A DNA stretch of 64,000 nucleotides from Sphingomonas citri (GCF_019429485.1 NZ_JAHXZN010000007.1:124001-188000), one strand, 5' to 3'; numbered from the stretch's first letter, positions 44,985-53,626 are shown. A program made the numbers and translations. Notes: generated by a model from the sequence alone, not told the origin.

Positions 44985-46556
44985 TCAGTGGCGGAAGTGG
45001 CGCATCCCGGTGAACACCATCGCCAGCCCGGCGGCGTCGGCGGCGGCGATCACCTCCTCGTCGCGGATCGAGCCGCCAGGCTGGATCACCGCGGTGGCGC
45101 CCGCCTCCACGGCTGCCATCAGCCCGTCGGCGAAGGGGAAGAAGGCGTCCGACGCGACCGCCGAGCCGATCGTGCGCGGCTCGGCCCAGCCGGCCTTGTC
45201 GGCGGCGTCCTTGGCCTTCCACGCCGCGATCCGCGCCGACTCGAGCCGGTTCATCTGCCCCGCGCCGACGCCCGCGGTGGCGCCATGCTTGGCATAGACG
45301 ATCGCGTTGGACTTGACGTGCTTGGCCACCGTCCAGGCGAACAGGCAGTCGGCGAGCTCCTGCTCGCTCGGCTGGCGCTTGGTCACCACCTTGAGATCGG
45401 CCCGCGCCACAGCACCCCCGTCGCGCGACTGGACCAGCCAGCCGCCCGCGATCGACTTGGCGGTCAGCCCGTCCCGGCGCGCATCCGGCAGGGCGCCGGT
45501 GAGCAGCAGCCGCAGGTTCTTCTTCGCCGCGAACAGCGCCAGCGCGTCCTCGTCGGCGTCGGGCGCGACCACCACCTCGGTGAAGATGCCCGTGATCGCC
45601 TCGGCGGTGGCGCGATCGAGCGTGCGGTTGACCGCGATGATGCCGCCGAACGCGCTCACCGTGTCGCAGGCGAAGGCGGCCTGATAGGCCTCGGCCAGCG
45701 TCGCGGCGGTGGCGACGCCGCACGGGTTGGCGTGCTTGACGATGACGCAGGTCGGCCCCGCGTCGCGGAACTCGGCGATCAGCTCCAGTGCCGCGTCCGC
45801 GTCGTTGTAATTGTTGTAGCTCAGCGCCTTGCCCTGGACCTGCCGGGCCTGGCCGATGCCCGCGACGCCGTCCGACGCGGCGTAGAAGGCGGCCTGCTGG
45901 TGCGGGTTCTCGCCGTAGCGCAGCGCCTCGCCGGCACGGCGCAGGGTCAACGGCAGGGTCGCGGGGAACGTCTCGCCCTGGTCGGTCCCGGCGAACCAGC
46001 GCGCGATCGCGCCGTCATAGCCCGCGGTGAGCGCGTAGGCCTTGGCGGCGAGCATCTTCCGCTCGGCGAGGTCGGTTTCGCCGCGCGCCACCAGCGCGTA
46101 ATCGGCGGGATCGGTCACGATCGCGACAAAGGCGTGGTTCTTCGCCGCCGAGCGCACCATCGACGGGCCGCCGATATCGATATTCTCCACCACCTCGTCG
46201 CGCGCCGCGCCCTTGGCGACGGTCTGCTCGAACGGGTAGAGGTTGACGACGACGAGGTCGATCGCGCCGATGTCGTGCTCGCGCATCGACTGGGCGTGCG
46301 CTGCGTCGTCGCGCACCGCGAGCAGCCCGCCGTGCACCTTGGGGTGGAGCGTCTTGACGCGCCCGTCCATCATCTCGGGGAAGCCGGTCAGGTCGCTGAT
46401 GTCGCGCACGTCGAGCCCGGCGTCGCGCAGCGCCTTGGCGGTACCTCCGGTCGAGACCAGCTCTACTCCCTTGGCGGCGAGCGCGGTGGCGAGGTCGACG
46501 ATGCCGCTCTTGTCGGAGACGGACAGGAGCGCGCGGCGGATCGGGATGATGCTCAT
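44985..46556 (-). CDS. purH: Bifunctional AICAR formyltransferase / IMP cyclohydrolase
   Basis: A 523-residue enzyme catalysing the last two steps of IMP synthesis. The N-terminal MGS-like cyclohydrolase half begins RRALLSVSDKSGIVDLATALA; the C-terminal transformylase half carries the KHANPCG and SDAFFPFADG segments. The start at 46556 is preferred over an upstream ATG (46592). An ABC ATPase gene begins 58 bp upstream of it on the same strand. Confidence 0.98.
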   Translation of the reverse strand: MSIIPIRRALLSVSDKSGIVDLATALAAKGVELVSTGGTAKALRDAGLDVRDISDLTGFPEMMDGRVKTLHPKVHGGLLAVRDDAAHAQSMREHDIGAIDLVVVNLYPFEQTVAKGAARDEVVENIDIGGPSMVRSAAKNHAFVAIVTDPADYALVARGETDLAERKMLAAKAYALTAGYDGAIARWFAGTDQGETFPATLPLTLRRAGEALRYGENPHQQAAFYAASDGVAGIGQARQVQGKALSYNNYNDADAALELIAEFRDAGPTCVIVKHANPCGVATAATLAEAYQAAFACDTVSAFGGIIAVNRTLDRATAEAITGIFTEVVVAPDADEDALALFAAKKNLRLLLTGALPDARRDGLTAKSIAGGWLVQSRDGGAVARADLKVVTKRQPSEQELADCLFAWTVAKHVKSNAIVYAKHGATAGVGAGQMNRLESARIAAWKAKDAADKAGWAEPRTIGSAVASDAFFPFADGLMAAVEAGATAVIQPGGSIRDEEVIAAADAAGLAMVFTGMRHFRH

Positions 46557-46614
46557 GCGCGCGCGCTTACGCGGGCGGGCGCGGTGGCTCAAGCGTCCGT
46601 GCGGGGGATGGCCG

Positions 46615-47556
46615 CTAGCGCCCGCTCGCCGCGCGCGTCAGGTTGAGGAACACGTCCTCCAGGTCGGCCTCCTTGGTCGAGACGTCGACGATGCCGTAGC
46701 CGTCGGCCTGCACCGCGCCCAGCACCTCGCCCGCGTTCACCCGATCCTTGGCGTAGGTGATCTCGAGCGTGCGCGTGCCCTTGAGCGCGATCTTCCCGAA
46801 GCAGGCGTTCTCGGGCACCACCGCGACGTCGCGGTCGACGGTGACCGCGACCACCTTCTCCTGCGCCTTGCCGACCAGCTCGGCGGTCGGCTCGTTGGCG
46901 ATGACGCGGCCGCCGCTGATGATGGCGATGCGATCGCACAGCTCCTCGGCCTCCTCGAGATAGTGCGTTGTCAGCACCACCGTCACGCCAGCGTCGTTGA
47001 GGCTGCGGACATAGGTCCACAGTTGCTGTCGCAGCTCGATGTCGACGCCCGCGGTCGGCTCGTCGAGCACCAGCACCGGCGGCGCGTGGACCATCGCCTT
47101 GGCCACCATCAGCCGCCGCTTCATCCCGCCCGACAGCGTGCGGGCGTAGGCGTTGGCCTTGTCCTCGAGGTGGACCGCGCGCAGCAGCTCCATCGAGCGC
47201 CGCTCCTTCTTGGGCACGCCGTACAGCCCGGCCTGGATCTCGAGCGTCTCCACGGGGGTGAAGAAGGGGTCGAACAGGATCTCCTGGTTGACGATCCCGA
47301 TCGAGGCCTTGGCGTTGCGCGGGTGCGCGTCGATGTCGAAGCCCCAGATCTCGGCGCTGCCGCTGGTCTTGTTGACCAGCCCGGCGAGGATGTTGATCAG
47401 CGTCGACTTGCCCGCGCCGTTGGGGCCGAGCAGCCCGAAGATCGAGCCGCGCGGCACCTCGAAGCTGACCCCGTCGAGCGCGCGCTTGCCCGGCGCGCCG
47501 CCAACCCCGGCGTAGGTCTTGCACAGGTCCCGGATGGCGATGGCGGCGTCGGTCAT
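46615..47556 (-). CDS. ABC transporter ATP-binding protein (ABC-2/YadG type)
   Basis: A 313-residue ATPase of the drug/polysaccharide exporter type. Walker A is GPNGAGKST, the signature is LSGGMKRR, Walker B is VLVLDEPTAG and the switch His is in THYLEE. The family works with an ABC-2 permease (YadH-like), but none is adjacent, so the partner must be elsewhere. The start at 47556 follows a small divergent gap with the zinc-protein gene. Confidence 0.9.
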   Translation of the reverse strand: MTDAAIAIRDLCKTYAGVGGAPGKRALDGVSFEVPRGSIFGLLGPNGAGKSTLINILAGLVNKTSGSAEIWGFDIDAHPRNAKASIGIVNQEILFDPFFTPVETLEIQAGLYGVPKKERRSMELLRAVHLEDKANAYARTLSGGMKRRLMVAKAMVHAPPVLVLDEPTAGVDIELRQQLWTYVRSLNDAGVTVVLTTHYLEEAEELCDRIAIISGGRVIANEPTAELVGKAQEKVVAVTVDRDVAVVPENACFGKIALKGTRTLEITYAKDRVNAGEVLGAVQADGYGIVDVSTKEADLEDVFLNLTRAASGR

Positions 47557-47655
47557 GCGCGCGGAGGTAGGCGCGCGCGCGGGGCTTGCCAATCCTGCAT
47601 GGCGCGGACGCGGCGGGATTGTCTCGGGCGGCGGCGCTTGCTAATCGCCTCGGCC

Positions 47656-47892
47656 ATGCTGCCGCCGCCCGAACTCGTCCGCGTCTCGCAACCCCGCGTC
47701 GCCTGCGACGGCGCGAGCGACATCCCCGGCGGCGCCGCGCTGGGCCACCCGCGCGTGTGGCTCCAGATCGACGAGCATGGCTATGTCGACTGCGGCTATT
47801 GCGACCGCCGCTTCGTGCTGATCGGCGGACCTGCGGACGGCGCCGACCACGGGCAGCTGCCCGACATCGCCGAGGGCGCCAGCCCGCAGTAA
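47656..47892 (+). CDS. NDUFS6-like zinc-finger protein
   Basis: A 78-residue protein with the zf-CHCC family pattern: ACDG, GHPRVWL, DCGYCDRRF. The Cys, His, Cys, Cys set can bind one Zn2+. It is the bacterial homologue of mitochondrial complex I subunit NDUFS6, common in alphaproteobacteria. Its position here, divergent from the ABC gene, gives no extra clue. Confidence 0.88.
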   Translation: MLPPPELVRVSQPRVACDGASDIPGGAALGHPRVWLQIDEHGYVDCGYCDRRFVLIGGPADGADHGQLPDIAEGASPQ

Positions 47893-47928
47893 GCGGACAT
47901 GTTGCGCGGACGGTTGGATCACTTCCGG

Positions 47929-48069
47929 GATCCTCCCCTGTAAGGGGAGGTGGCACGCCGAAGGCGTGACGGAGGGGTGTCGCCGGTGGCGAGTGGCGCC
48001 ATCCTCGCGGGCTGGGTCACCCCTCCGTCAGCGCTGACGCGCCGCCACCTCCCCTTGCAGGGGAGGATC
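47929..48069. repeat. Family-C intergenic inverted repeat (CTCCCCTGNANGGGGAGG type)
   Basis: GATCCTCCCCTG-TAAG-GGGAGGTGGC on the left and GCCACCTCCCC...GGGGAGGATCG on the right frame a centre with the segments GACGGAGGGGTG and CACCCCTCCGTC. The element is about 140 bp and recurs, diverged, at 57845-58047. It lies between the zinc-protein and tldD genes. Confidence 0.85.
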
Positions 48070-48136
48070 GATAAGCCGCTACTCCCACCCCGCCTCATGA
48101 GTGGCGCCGGACCGCCCGCGCCCCTATCTTGGCACG

Positions 48137-49552
48137 ATGACAGACCCGCGCTCCTTCCTTTACCGCGACTCGCTCGACCCGGACGCGGCGCTGCGGCTCA
48201 CCGCCGCCGCGCTCGACCGCGCCGACGACGGCGAGCTCTACCTGCAATATCGCCGCGCCGAGGCGTTCGGCTTCGACGACGGCCGGCTCAAGACCGCGAG
48301 CTACGACACCCACGCCGGCTTCGGGCTGCGCGCGGTCTCCGGAGAGATGACCGCCTTCGCGCATGCCAACGAGCTCAGCGCCGCCGCGATCGAGCGCGCC
48401 GCCGCGACGATGCGGCTGATCGATCCTTCGATGCAGCCGCGCGCCGCCGCGCCCGCGCGCACCAACCAGCGCCGCTACACCGACGCCGACCCGCTCGATC
48501 TCGTCCCCTTCGCCGACAAGGTCGCCCTGTGCCAGGCGATCGACGCTGCCGCGCGCGCGCGCGACCCGCGCGTGGCGCAGGTCTCGGTCGGGCTGTCGGG
48601 GACGTGGAGCGTGGTGGAGATCGTCCGCCCCGACGGCTTCGTCGCCACCGACGTGCGCCCGCTGGTGCGGCTCAACGTCTCGATCGTCGCCGAGCAGAAC
48701 GGCCGTCGCGAGACCGGCAGCTTCGGTCTGGGCGGGCGCTATCTCTACGACACGCTGCTCGATCCCGCGACCTGGCATCGCGCGATCGACGAGGCGCTCG
48801 CGCAGGCTTTGGTCAACCTCGAGTCGGTCGCCGCGCCCGCGGGCGAGATGACCGTGCTGCTCGGCGCGGGCTGGCCCGGCATCCTGCTCCACGAGGCGAT
48901 CGGCCACGGGCTGGAGGGCGACTTCAACCGCAAGGGCACCAGCGCCTTCTCGGGACGGATCGGCGAGCGGGTCGCCGCGCCGGGCGTGACGATCGTCGAC
49001 GACGGGTCGCTTCCCGACCGCCGCGGCAGCCTCACCGTCGATGACGAGGGCACGCCCACGAGCGAGACGCTGCTGATCGAGGACGGCATCCTGCGCGGCT
49101 ATATGCAGGACCGGCTCAACGCGCGGCTGATGGGCGTGGCGCCGACCGGCAATGGCCGCCGCGAGAGCTTCGCGCACGCGCCCATGCCGCGCATGACCAA
49201 CACCTTCATGAAGGCGGGGCAGGACGATCCCGCCGAGCTGCTTTCGCGGGTCAAGCGCGGCATCTTCGCCAAGTCGTTCGGCGGCGGGCAGGTCGACATC
49301 GTCTCGGGCAAGTTCGTCTTCTCCTGCACCGAGGCCTATCTGGTCGAGGACGGCAAGATCGGCGCGCCGATCAAGGGCGCGACGCTGATCGGCGACGGGC
49401 CGAGCGTACTGACCAAGGTGCAGGGCGTCGGCACCGACTTCGCGCTCGACGAGGGCGTCGGCATGTGCGGCAAGGGCGGGCAGAGCGTCCCCGCGGGTGT
49501 CGGCCAGCCGTCGCTGCTGATCGGCGGGCTGACGGTCGGCGGGACGGCGTGA
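48137..49552 (+). CDS. tldD: Metallopeptidase TldD
   Basis: A 471-residue zinc protease subunit; with PmbA (1674-3020) it makes the TldD/E heterodimer. The zinc motif HEAIGHGLEG (His252, His256 region) lies in the middle and the conserved GMCGKGGQSVPAGVGQPS at the end. The ATG at 48137 is preferred to an upstream ATG at 48101, which falls in the repeat-rich gap. Length and motifs are normal. Confidence 0.95.
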   Translation: MTDPRSFLYRDSLDPDAALRLTAAALDRADDGELYLQYRRAEAFGFDDGRLKTASYDTHAGFGLRAVSGEMTAFAHANELSAAAIERAAATMRLIDPSMQPRAAAPARTNQRRYTDADPLDLVPFADKVALCQAIDAAARARDPRVAQVSVGLSGTWSVVEIVRPDGFVATDVRPLVRLNVSIVAEQNGRRETGSFGLGGRYLYDTLLDPATWHRAIDEALAQALVNLESVAAPAGEMTVLLGAGWPGILLHEAIGHGLEGDFNRKGTSAFSGRIGERVAAPGVTIVDDGSLPDRRGSLTVDDEGTPTSETLLIEDGILRGYMQDRLNARLMGVAPTGNGRRESFAHAPMPRMTNTFMKAGQDDPAELLSRVKRGIFAKSFGGGQVDIVSGKFVFSCTEAYLVEDGKIGAPIKGATLIGDGPSVLTKVQGVGTDFALDEGVGMCGKGGQSVPAGVGQPSLLIGGLTVGGTA

Positions 49553-49562
49553 GCGTGCGGCG

Positions 49563-49871
49563 CTAGCAGCCGGAGATCAGCATGTCGAGCGCGGCGCCTA
49601 TCTCGTAATCGTGCGCCGCCAACGACGTGCGGCATGACCGCAGCTCCGTGGTGAGTATGGCGGCGGCAAGATGTGTGAGCATCGTGTACGAGTGGCCGTC
49701 GATCTGGAAGCGCGGGTTGAGCCGGCGATCGGGGCGCCCGCGTGGCGTCTCGTGACCCGGGTCGTCGCTGAGCGGCACGACGAAGCGGCTGTTGAGCCCG
49801 CTCAGCACGTTGGCCTGGCAATCGAGGACGAGCCCGCCATGCGTCGTCTCGTAGACGTCGAACTTGGCCAT
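49563..49871 (-). CDS. ccdB: CcdB family toxin
   Basis: A 102-residue CcdB-like protein. N-terminal FDVYETTHGGLVLDCQANVLSGLNSRFVVPL and the domain order match CcdB. In plasmid F CcdB the last three residues are Trp-Gly-Ile, and Trp99 is needed to poison gyrase; here the end is MLISGC, so Trp is absent. It may thus act differently or be weak. It overlaps ccdA by 1 base (TAATG). Confidence 0.82.
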   Translation of the reverse strand: MAKFDVYETTHGGLVLDCQANVLSGLNSRFVVPLSDDPGHETPRGRPDRRLNPRFQIDGHSYTMLTHLAAAILTTELRSCRTSLAAHDYEIGAALDMLISGC

Positions 49872-50116
49872 TAGAACAGACGATAGCGTTCCAGCGGCAG
49901 GCCGTTCTCCTCAACCCACTTGTTGTTCGCCTCCATCCACTCGCGATTGTCCTCGCGCCACTGACGGCTGCGCTCCGCCTGTGCAGCCTCTCTGATCGCG
50001 GCCTCGGCCACTTGCGACAGGTTGATCCCCGCCTCGCGCGCGGCGGCGACGACGCCGGTGTCGATCGTCATGTTGACCGATCGGCGCTTGCCCGAGGCGA
50101 TGCGATCATGCTTCAT
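49871..50116 (-). CDS. ccdA: CcdA family antitoxin
   Basis: An 81-residue antitoxin with an N-terminal ribbon-helix-helix (KRRSVNMTIDTGVVAAAREAGINLSQ) and a disordered C-terminal toxin-binding tail (EENGLPLERYRLF). The start may instead be the Met at 50074. It overlaps ccdB by 1 base, so translation is coupled. Confidence 0.88.
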   Translation of the reverse strand: MKHDRIASGKRRSVNMTIDTGVVAAAREAGINLSQVAEAAIREAAQAERSRQWREDNREWMEANNKWVEENGLPLERYRLF

Positions 50117-50168
50117 GCGCGTAGATTATGCGCATGCCCCAGGCGCGTCAAACCGGAGCCAGCTCACC

Positions 50169-50720
50169 ATGGCCGAGTTCTTTCCCGCGCTCACCGCCGA
50201 GCACCGCGCCTTCGTCGCGCGCCAGCCGGTGTTCTTCGTCGCCACCGCCGCGGTGGACGCGCGGATCAACCTGAGCCCCAAAGGGATGGACACGTTCCGC
50301 GTGCTCGACGACGCGACGGTCGCTTATCTTGACGTCGCCGGTTCCGGGAACGAGACCAACGCGCACCTGCTCGCCGACGGCCGGATCACGATCATGTTCT
50401 GCGCCTTCGACAATCCGGCGCTGATCCTCCGCCTCTACGGACGCGGACGCGCGGTGCTGCCGCAGGACGCCGAGTGGGGCGCGCTCGCCACCCGCTTCAC
50501 GCTGCTGCCCGGGACGCGGCAGATCTTCGTCGTGGCGGTGGAGCAGGTGCAGACCTCGTGCGGCTGGGGCGTGCCGCACATGAGGTTCGAGCAAGAGCGC
50601 GCCACGCTCAACAAATACCACGCCGCCAACCCCGATACGGCGCGCTTCGCCAAATATGCGGTGCGCACCGCGAGCATCGACGGGCTGCCGGTGCGCAACC
50701 CGACCGTGGTGCCCGCCTGA
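50169..50720 (+). CDS. Pyridoxamine 5'-phosphate oxidase-like FMN-binding protein
   Basis: A 183-residue split-barrel protein of the PNPOx-like family: ARQPVFFVATAAVDARINLSPKGMD, GNETNAHLLADGRITIMFCAF and LYGRGRAV match. It probably binds FMN or F420-like cofactor and reduces small molecules; the substrate is not known. It is followed at once (TGATG) by a small DUF2007-like gene. Confidence 0.85.
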   Translation: MAEFFPALTAEHRAFVARQPVFFVATAAVDARINLSPKGMDTFRVLDDATVAYLDVAGSGNETNAHLLADGRITIMFCAFDNPALILRLYGRGRAVLPQDAEWGALATRFTLLPGTRQIFVVAVEQVQTSCGWGVPHMRFEQERATLNKYHAANPDTARFAKYAVRTASIDGLPVRNPTVVPA

Positions 50721-50920
50721 TGGCGCTGGTGGAGCTCGGCCGCTACGACCGCAACCTCGCCAACATCCTCATCGGCCGGCTCGAGTCCGAGGGGATCGAC
50801 GCGCTCGCGTTCGACGGCGGCGCCTCGATCGCCGACGGGAGCTGGCTGCTGATCCCGGTGCGCGTGATGGTCGACGAGGACGATCTCGCCGCGGCGCGCC
50901 TCGTGGCGGCGGGTGCCTGA
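50720..50920 (+). CDS. DUF2007-like small protein
   Basis: A 66-residue protein (MALVELGRYDRNLANILIGRLESEGIDALAFDGG...LLIPVRVMVDEDDLAAARLVA) that matches the DUF2007 putative signal-transducing family in length and plan. Its start overlaps the stop of the PNPOx-like gene by 1 base, so the two are translated together. Role unknown. Confidence 0.7.
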   Translation: MALVELGRYDRNLANILIGRLESEGIDALAFDGGASIADGSWLLIPVRVMVDEDDLAAARLVAAGA

Positions 50921-51043
50921 TTTTTAGGCACGCCTGTGGCGGTGCACAAAAGTTTAACAGTGGTTAACGGGCTGTTTGGCCAAGCGCTCGCCAGCAACGT
51001 CGTCACGTCCAGATCCCTCACCCTCTTTCTACCACCCACCTCG

Positions 51044-51138
51044 CCGTCCCAGCGAAGGCGGGGATCCAGACACGCTGACGCTGGCGCTTAGAGCCGAGAC
51101 GCTAGTGTCTATGGATCCCCGCCTGCGCGGGGATGACG
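51044..51138. repeat. Long family-A inverted repeat
   Basis: CCGTCCCAGCG...GGGGATCCAGACAC on the left pairs with GTGTCTATGGATCCCCGCC...GGGGATGACG on the right. Arms of about 30 nt surround a 30-nt centre. It lies in the glnK upstream region, between codirectional genes. Confidence 0.8.
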
Positions 51139-51217
51139 AAGGGTGGCGCGGCGGCGGAACGAACCGAGGCGCCCTCGTCTCGGTCGATCTGCGCTCCCAC
51201 AGCATCTCCCCCACAAC

Positions 51218-51233
51218 TGGCACGCGCCTTGCG
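51218..51233 (+). promoter_or_regulatory. Sigma-54 promoter of glnK-amtB
   Basis: TGGCACGCGCCTTGC has the invariant GG (-24) and GC (-12) with the right spacing and a full TTGC -12 element. Transcription would start near 51244 and the leader of about 24 nt carries an AAAGGGGG ribosome site before the ATG at 51268. Nitrogen control of glnK-amtB through NtrC and sigma-54 is established in many proteobacteria. Confidence 0.85.
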
Positions 51234-51267
51234 AAGCGTCTCCGCGGGTAAACGCAAAGGGGGCGCG

Positions 51268-51606
51268 ATGAAGCTGGTCATAGCGATCATCAAGCCGTTC
51301 AAGCTCGACGAGGTGAGGGAAGCGCTCACCGGCGTCGGCGTGGCGGGGATGACGGTGTCGGAGGTGAAGGGGTTCGGTCGGCAGAAGGGCCAGACCGAGA
51401 TCTACCGCGGCGCCGAGTACAGCACCAACATGGTGCCCAAGATCAAGATCGAGATCGTCTGCGGCAGCGACATTGCCGACCGCGTGGTCGAGGCGATCCA
51501 GGCCGCCGCCAACACCGGCGCGATCGGCGACGGCAAGATCTTCGTGCTCGACGTCGGCCAGGCGGTGCGCATCCGCACCGGCGAGACCGACGACAGCGCG
51601 CTGTGA
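51268..51606 (+). CDS. glnK: P-II nitrogen regulatory protein GlnK
   Basis: A 112-residue P-II protein. The T-loop carries Tyr51 (QKGQTEIYRGAEY), the uridylylation site, and the C-terminal GKIFV-VGQAVRIRTGE segment is normal. It senses 2-oxoglutarate and ATP/ADP and blocks AmtB when nitrogen is ample. The amtB gene begins 11 bp after its stop, and a sigma-54 promoter lies upstream. Confidence 0.97.
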   Translation: MKLVIAIIKPFKLDEVREALTGVGVAGMTVSEVKGFGRQKGQTEIYRGAEYSTNMVPKIKIEIVCGSDIADRVVEAIQAAANTGAIGDGKIFVLDVGQAVRIRTGETDDSAL

Positions 51607-51617
51607 GGGGGAAAGGG

Positions 51618-53039
51618 ATGACACTTTCACGAAAGATCGCCGCCGCGGGGGCGGTGGCGACGATCGCGGCGCTGGCCGCGGTGCCCGCGCTGGCGCAGGC
51701 CGCCGGACCGGTGCGCGCGCCCAGTGCCGAGCAGATGGCGACGATGGTCAACAAGGGTGACACCACCTGGATGATGATCTCGGCCGCGCTGGTGCTGATG
51801 ATGTCCGTGCCGGGCCTCGCGCTCTTCTACGGCGGGCTGGTGCGCACCAAGAACATGCTCAGCGTGCTGATGCAGGTGCTGATGATCGTCTGCGTCGCCA
51901 GCCTCGTCTGGGTGAGCTGGGGCTATAGCCTCGCCTTCACCAGCGGCAACGCCTTCATCGGCGGGCTCTCCAAGGCGTTCCTCGCGGGTGTCGGCCCCGG
52001 CTCGGCCGCGGCGACCTTCAGCAACAACGTCTACATTCCCGAATATGCCTTCATCTGCTTCCAGATGACCTTCGCCTGCATCACGCCGGCGCTGATCGTC
52101 GGCGCCTTCGCCGAGCGGGTGAAGTTCACCCCGTTGCTGATCTTCGTCGTGCTGTGGCTGACGATCGTCTATTTCCCGATGGCGCACATGGTGTGGTACT
52201 GGGCCGGCCCGGATTTCCTCGCCGACGCGCCGACCGACGCCGGCCTGCTGTACGGCTGGGGCGCGCTCGACTTCGCGGGCGGTACGGTGGTGCACATCAA
52301 CGCGGGCATCGCCGGCCTGGTCGGCTGCCTCATCATCGGCAAGCGTCACGGCTACAAGAGCGAGCCGATGCCGCCGCACTCGCTGACGATGACGATGATC
52401 GGCGCCTCGCTGCTGTGGGTCGGCTGGTTCGGCTTCAACGCCGGCTCGAACCTCGAGGCCAACGGCGCCGCCGCGCTCGCCTTCATCAACACCTTCGTCG
52501 CCACCGCTGGCGCCGCGGTCGCCTGGGCGGTGATCGAGCAGGTCGTGCACAAGAAGCCGTCGCTGCTCGGCGGCGTGTCGGGCGCGGTCGCGGGGCTGGT
52601 CGCGATCACCCCGGCCGCCGGCTTCGCCGCGCCGATGACCTCGATCATCCTCGGCATGGTGGCGAGCGCGGTGTGCTTCTTCTTCGTCACCACGGTGAAG
52701 AACAAGCTCGGCTACGACGACACGCTCGACGTGTTCGGGATCCACTGCGTCGGCGGGATCGTCGGCGCGATCGGGACCGGCATCGTCGCGGCACCCTCGC
52801 TCGGTGGCCAGGGCTGGATCGACTACACCCAGTTCCCCTCGGTCGCGGGCAGCTACGACATCGCCGGGCAGGTCTGGACCCAGATCAAGGCGGTGGTGCT
52901 GACGCTGGTGCTGTCGGGCGGCGTCTCGGCGGTGCTGTTCCTCGGGCTCAAGGCCACGATGGGGCTGCGTCCCTCGCTCGAGGTCGAGAGCGAAGGGCTC
53001 GACATCAACGAGCACGGCGAGCGCGCCTACAATTACTGA
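51618..53039 (+). CDS. amtB: Ammonium transporter AmtB
   Basis: A 473-residue ammonium channel with a signal peptide (ending near ALAQAAG) and eleven transmembrane segments. FYGGLVRTKNMLSVL, FPMAHMVWYWAG (first pore His) and FGIHCVGGIVGA (second His) match. The start at 51618 follows a GGAAAGG ribosome site. It is co-transcribed with glnK and followed by a strong terminator. Confidence 0.97.
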   Translation: MTLSRKIAAAGAVATIAALAAVPALAQAAGPVRAPSAEQMATMVNKGDTTWMMISAALVLMMSVPGLALFYGGLVRTKNMLSVLMQVLMIVCVASLVWVSWGYSLAFTSGNAFIGGLSKAFLAGVGPGSAAATFSNNVYIPEYAFICFQMTFACITPALIVGAFAERVKFTPLLIFVVLWLTIVYFPMAHMVWYWAGPDFLADAPTDAGLLYGWGALDFAGGTVVHINAGIAGLVGCLIIGKRHGYKSEPMPPHSLTMTMIGASLLWVGWFGFNAGSNLEANGAAALAFINTFVATAGAAVAWAVIEQVVHKKPSLLGGVSGAVAGLVAITPAAGFAAPMTSIILGMVASAVCFFFVTTVKNKLGYDDTLDVFGIHCVGGIVGAIGTGIVAAPSLGGQGWIDYTQFPSVAGSYDIAGQVWTQIKAVVLTLVLSGGVSAVLFLGLKATMGLRPSLEVESEGLDINEHGERAYNY

Positions 53040-53103
53040 CGAGTTCGCGGGCGGCGCCCCACGCCGCCGCCCGCCCACGACGTTCCTCCTGCGGACGCTC
53101 CTC

Positions 53104-53135
53104 GGCCCGGTATGGCGACATACCGGGCCTTTTTT
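53104..53135 (+). terminator. Rho-independent terminator of glnK-amtB
   Basis: A perfect 11-bp stem GGCCCGGTATG / CATACCGGGCC with a GCGA tetraloop is followed by six T. It lies 65 bp after amtB. Confidence 0.92.
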
Positions 53136-53275
53136 CGTGAGCGACGGCCCGCTCCGCTCGCCGCACCCATGCTGCGCCGCACGATGGTCAAGCCCGAAAC
53201 GAATCGCTATATGAGGAGGCGAGCCGGGCGACCCCGGGAATCGTGGCACCGGCTCCGCAGAGGAGAGGATGTGCC

Positions 53276-53410
53276 ATGACGACGATCAAACATGTCGGCG
53301 AGCAGGGGGCGGTGGTGGTCGGGGCGGCGGCCGCCTTCACCGCCGCCGTCTATCTCGCGCAATTCGCCGCCGACGCGGTGGTGTTCCTGGGCGAGTGGGT
53401 GTTGCGCTGA
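53276..53410 (+). CDS. Small hydrophobic membrane protein (44 aa)
   Basis: A 44-residue protein, MTTIKHVGEQGAVVVGAAAAF..., with one long hydrophobic helix (GAVVVGAAAAFTAAVYLAQFAADAVVFLGEW). An AGGAGAGG ribosome site is directly upstream. Family unknown. The ATG and stop are in a 135-bp frame unbroken and on the same strand as amtB but after its terminator. Confidence 0.5.
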   Translation: MTTIKHVGEQGAVVVGAAAAFTAAVYLAQFAADAVVFLGEWVLR

Positions 53411-53532
53411 CGGTCGAGACGGGGCGGCGATCGCGAGACATCGAGGCTGCGCGGACACCGCCGCGGACGCGCGGCGCGCGGCGCGCAGCCCCACATTACC
53501 TCTGACCTTCCATCTCTCGCACCATCCACTTT

Positions 53533-53626
53533 CGTCATCCCCGCGGAGGCGGGGATCCAGACGAGCAGGTTCCGCCAAGAGGCGAGACGTCAGCGTGTAT
53601 GGATCCCCGCCTTCGTGGGAATGACG
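53533..53626. repeat. Long family-A inverted repeat
   Basis: CGTCATCCCCGCG...GGGGATCCAGACG on the left and CGTGTATGGATCCCCGCC...GGAATGACGG on the right, about 94 bp in all. It is closely like the copies at 18625 and 51044. Confidence 0.85.

Larger units (their letters stand above)
50921..51267. other. 347-bp intergenic region upstream of glnK
   Basis: No gene is seen. It contains a T-run after the DUF2007 stop, a TTTA-N7-TTAAC CtrA-like pattern at 50953-50968, a long family-A repeat at 51044-51138 and the sigma-54 promoter of glnK at 51218-51233. No exact NtrC palindrome could be found. Confidence 0.5.

Noticed and set aside
50928..50945. GCAC-N10-GTGC near glnK as NtrC site
   Set aside because: NtrC sites have nine bases between such arms and a more complete match; counted here only as a weak resemblance.
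50953..50968. TTTA-N7-TTAAC resembling a CtrA site
   Set aside because: It is 300 bp from the nearest downstream start and a sigma-54 promoter and repeat lie between; nothing links it to a gene.
53244..53259. TGGCACC...CCGCA resembling a sigma-54 promoter before the 44-residue membrane protein
   Set aside because: GG and GC are spaced correctly, but the -12 element is CCGC instead of TTGC, and transcription would begin at about 53270, after the ribosome-binding site.
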